A DNA stretch of 64,000 nucleotides, taken from the NCBI GenBank assembly GCA_016584305.1, contig JACEEZ010022562.1, positions 1 to 64,000 of the forward strand, in the 5' to 3' direction. The DNA comes from Chionoecetes opilio (Eukaryota; Arthropoda; Malacostraca; Decapoda; Majidae). The position numbers were made by a program, and so were the translations under genes. The notes below the pieces were generated by a model that was given only the letters and a program-made list of their open reading frames with translations, was not told the origin of the DNA and did not search any database. Within the stretch, counting starts at the first letter, position 1. Each line of letters begins with the position of its first letter. This document shows, one piece after another, positions 63,609 through 64,000 of the stretch.

Positions 63609-64000
63609 CCTCGGCCACGACACCCTTCTTCTTCTTCTTCTTGTGACCGTTGTCGTAACACGCTCACGTCATTCTCGCTCAAGGCCAAACAACAAAGCTT
63701 CCTCCAATTCCACCATCCTGATGAGCGGACGGCTCGCATATTTATCCATTGATCTTATTTGCCTGACTAGCTCGTGGACCACCGTTGGGTTAGGACGTGC
63801 TGCTCTGTGGACTAGTTTTTCACCGGCACCGGTTGTGTTGGGGTGCGCGCCGCACCCCCCTGTCGGCTCGTCAAACATTAGGTTTAGTGCCTTCTCCCCG
63901 TCCACTGTGTTCCCTGGTCCTGCCGTCCTTCGGCGGCCTTGGCCGCCGCCATGCCTGGGTCTTTGCCTGGGTAACAGGGCAACATGGAAGTAGACCCGGA
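63609..64000 (-). other. Possible retroelement ORF fragment
   Basis: A minus-strand frame (63905-63669) reads MDGEKALNLMFDEPTGGCGA and then LVHRAARPNPTVVHELVRQI, with a basic KKKKKK run further along. It may be part of a LINE ORF1, but I cannot confirm homology. It is broken off at the window edge. Confidence 0.3.

Overview
This window is eukaryotic nuclear DNA, almost certainly from an arthropod and most plausibly a decapod crustacean. I infer this from an intron-containing gene of animal type, many TTAGG/CCTAA-type stretches, abundant (CA)n, (GA)n, (TA)n and (AAT)n microsatellites, and dense CR1-like, RTE-like, Tigger/pogo, Tc1, piggyBac, hAT, Harbinger and Ty3/gypsy debris. The species is inference. 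No bacterial-style operons, CRISPR arrays or rRNA genes are present.

The only host gene I recognise is Integrator complex subunit 4 (INTS4, + strand). Its HEAT-repeat exons lie at about 859-989, 1439-1633, 6526-6673 and 7419-7541. The last two are present again at 12620-12766 and 13515-13637, because 1790-9085 is repeated as 10246-15185 across a single-N junction at 10245. The left copy carries a Tigger/pogo insertion (2882-5272) that is an exact empty TA site in the right copy, a hAT-like insertion at its right end, and a frameshift in one exon.

From 15 to 34 kb the window is a mosaic of repeats. A TA-flanked inverted-terminal-repeat transposon (16067-19449) contains about 68 copies of a 37-bp satellite. 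It is followed by a tRNA-Val-derived SINE and a LINE 3' end that share a tail, fragments of one RNase H-bearing LINE family (one with its RNase H segment amplified as six 91-bp units), a chimeric Tigger-LINE repeat present twice, a Tc1 pseudogene cut by a piggyBac-type MITE, and a second, satellite-free copy of the TA-flanked transposon.

The interval 34.5-38.2 kb is a badly frameshifted Ty3/gypsy pol gene on the minus strand. At 39617-42539 is a nearly whole DNA transposon of a family I cannot name, with a transposase of about 700 residues broken by two TAG codons and one frameshift, inserted in a (TA)n tract. From 43 to 60 kb there are foldback elements, three arrays of a palindromic 35-bp minisatellite, a tandem array of a roughly 400-bp unit, and a second large duplication: 44.1-51.1 kb is repeated as 55.4-60.4 kb. 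Much of the first copy, and the material up to 55.4 kb, looks like unpolished long-read sequence with inflated homopolymers. The window ends with a young non-coding LTR retrotransposon (60429-63604) with nearly identical LTRs, a tRNA-Leu-type primer site, a polypurine tract and a 4-bp target duplication.

The best candidates for something new are the unclassified transposon at 39.6-42.5 kb, the satellite born inside a transposon, and the LINE/SINE pair with a shared tail. Both large duplications may be uncollapsed haplotypes rather than real tandem duplications.
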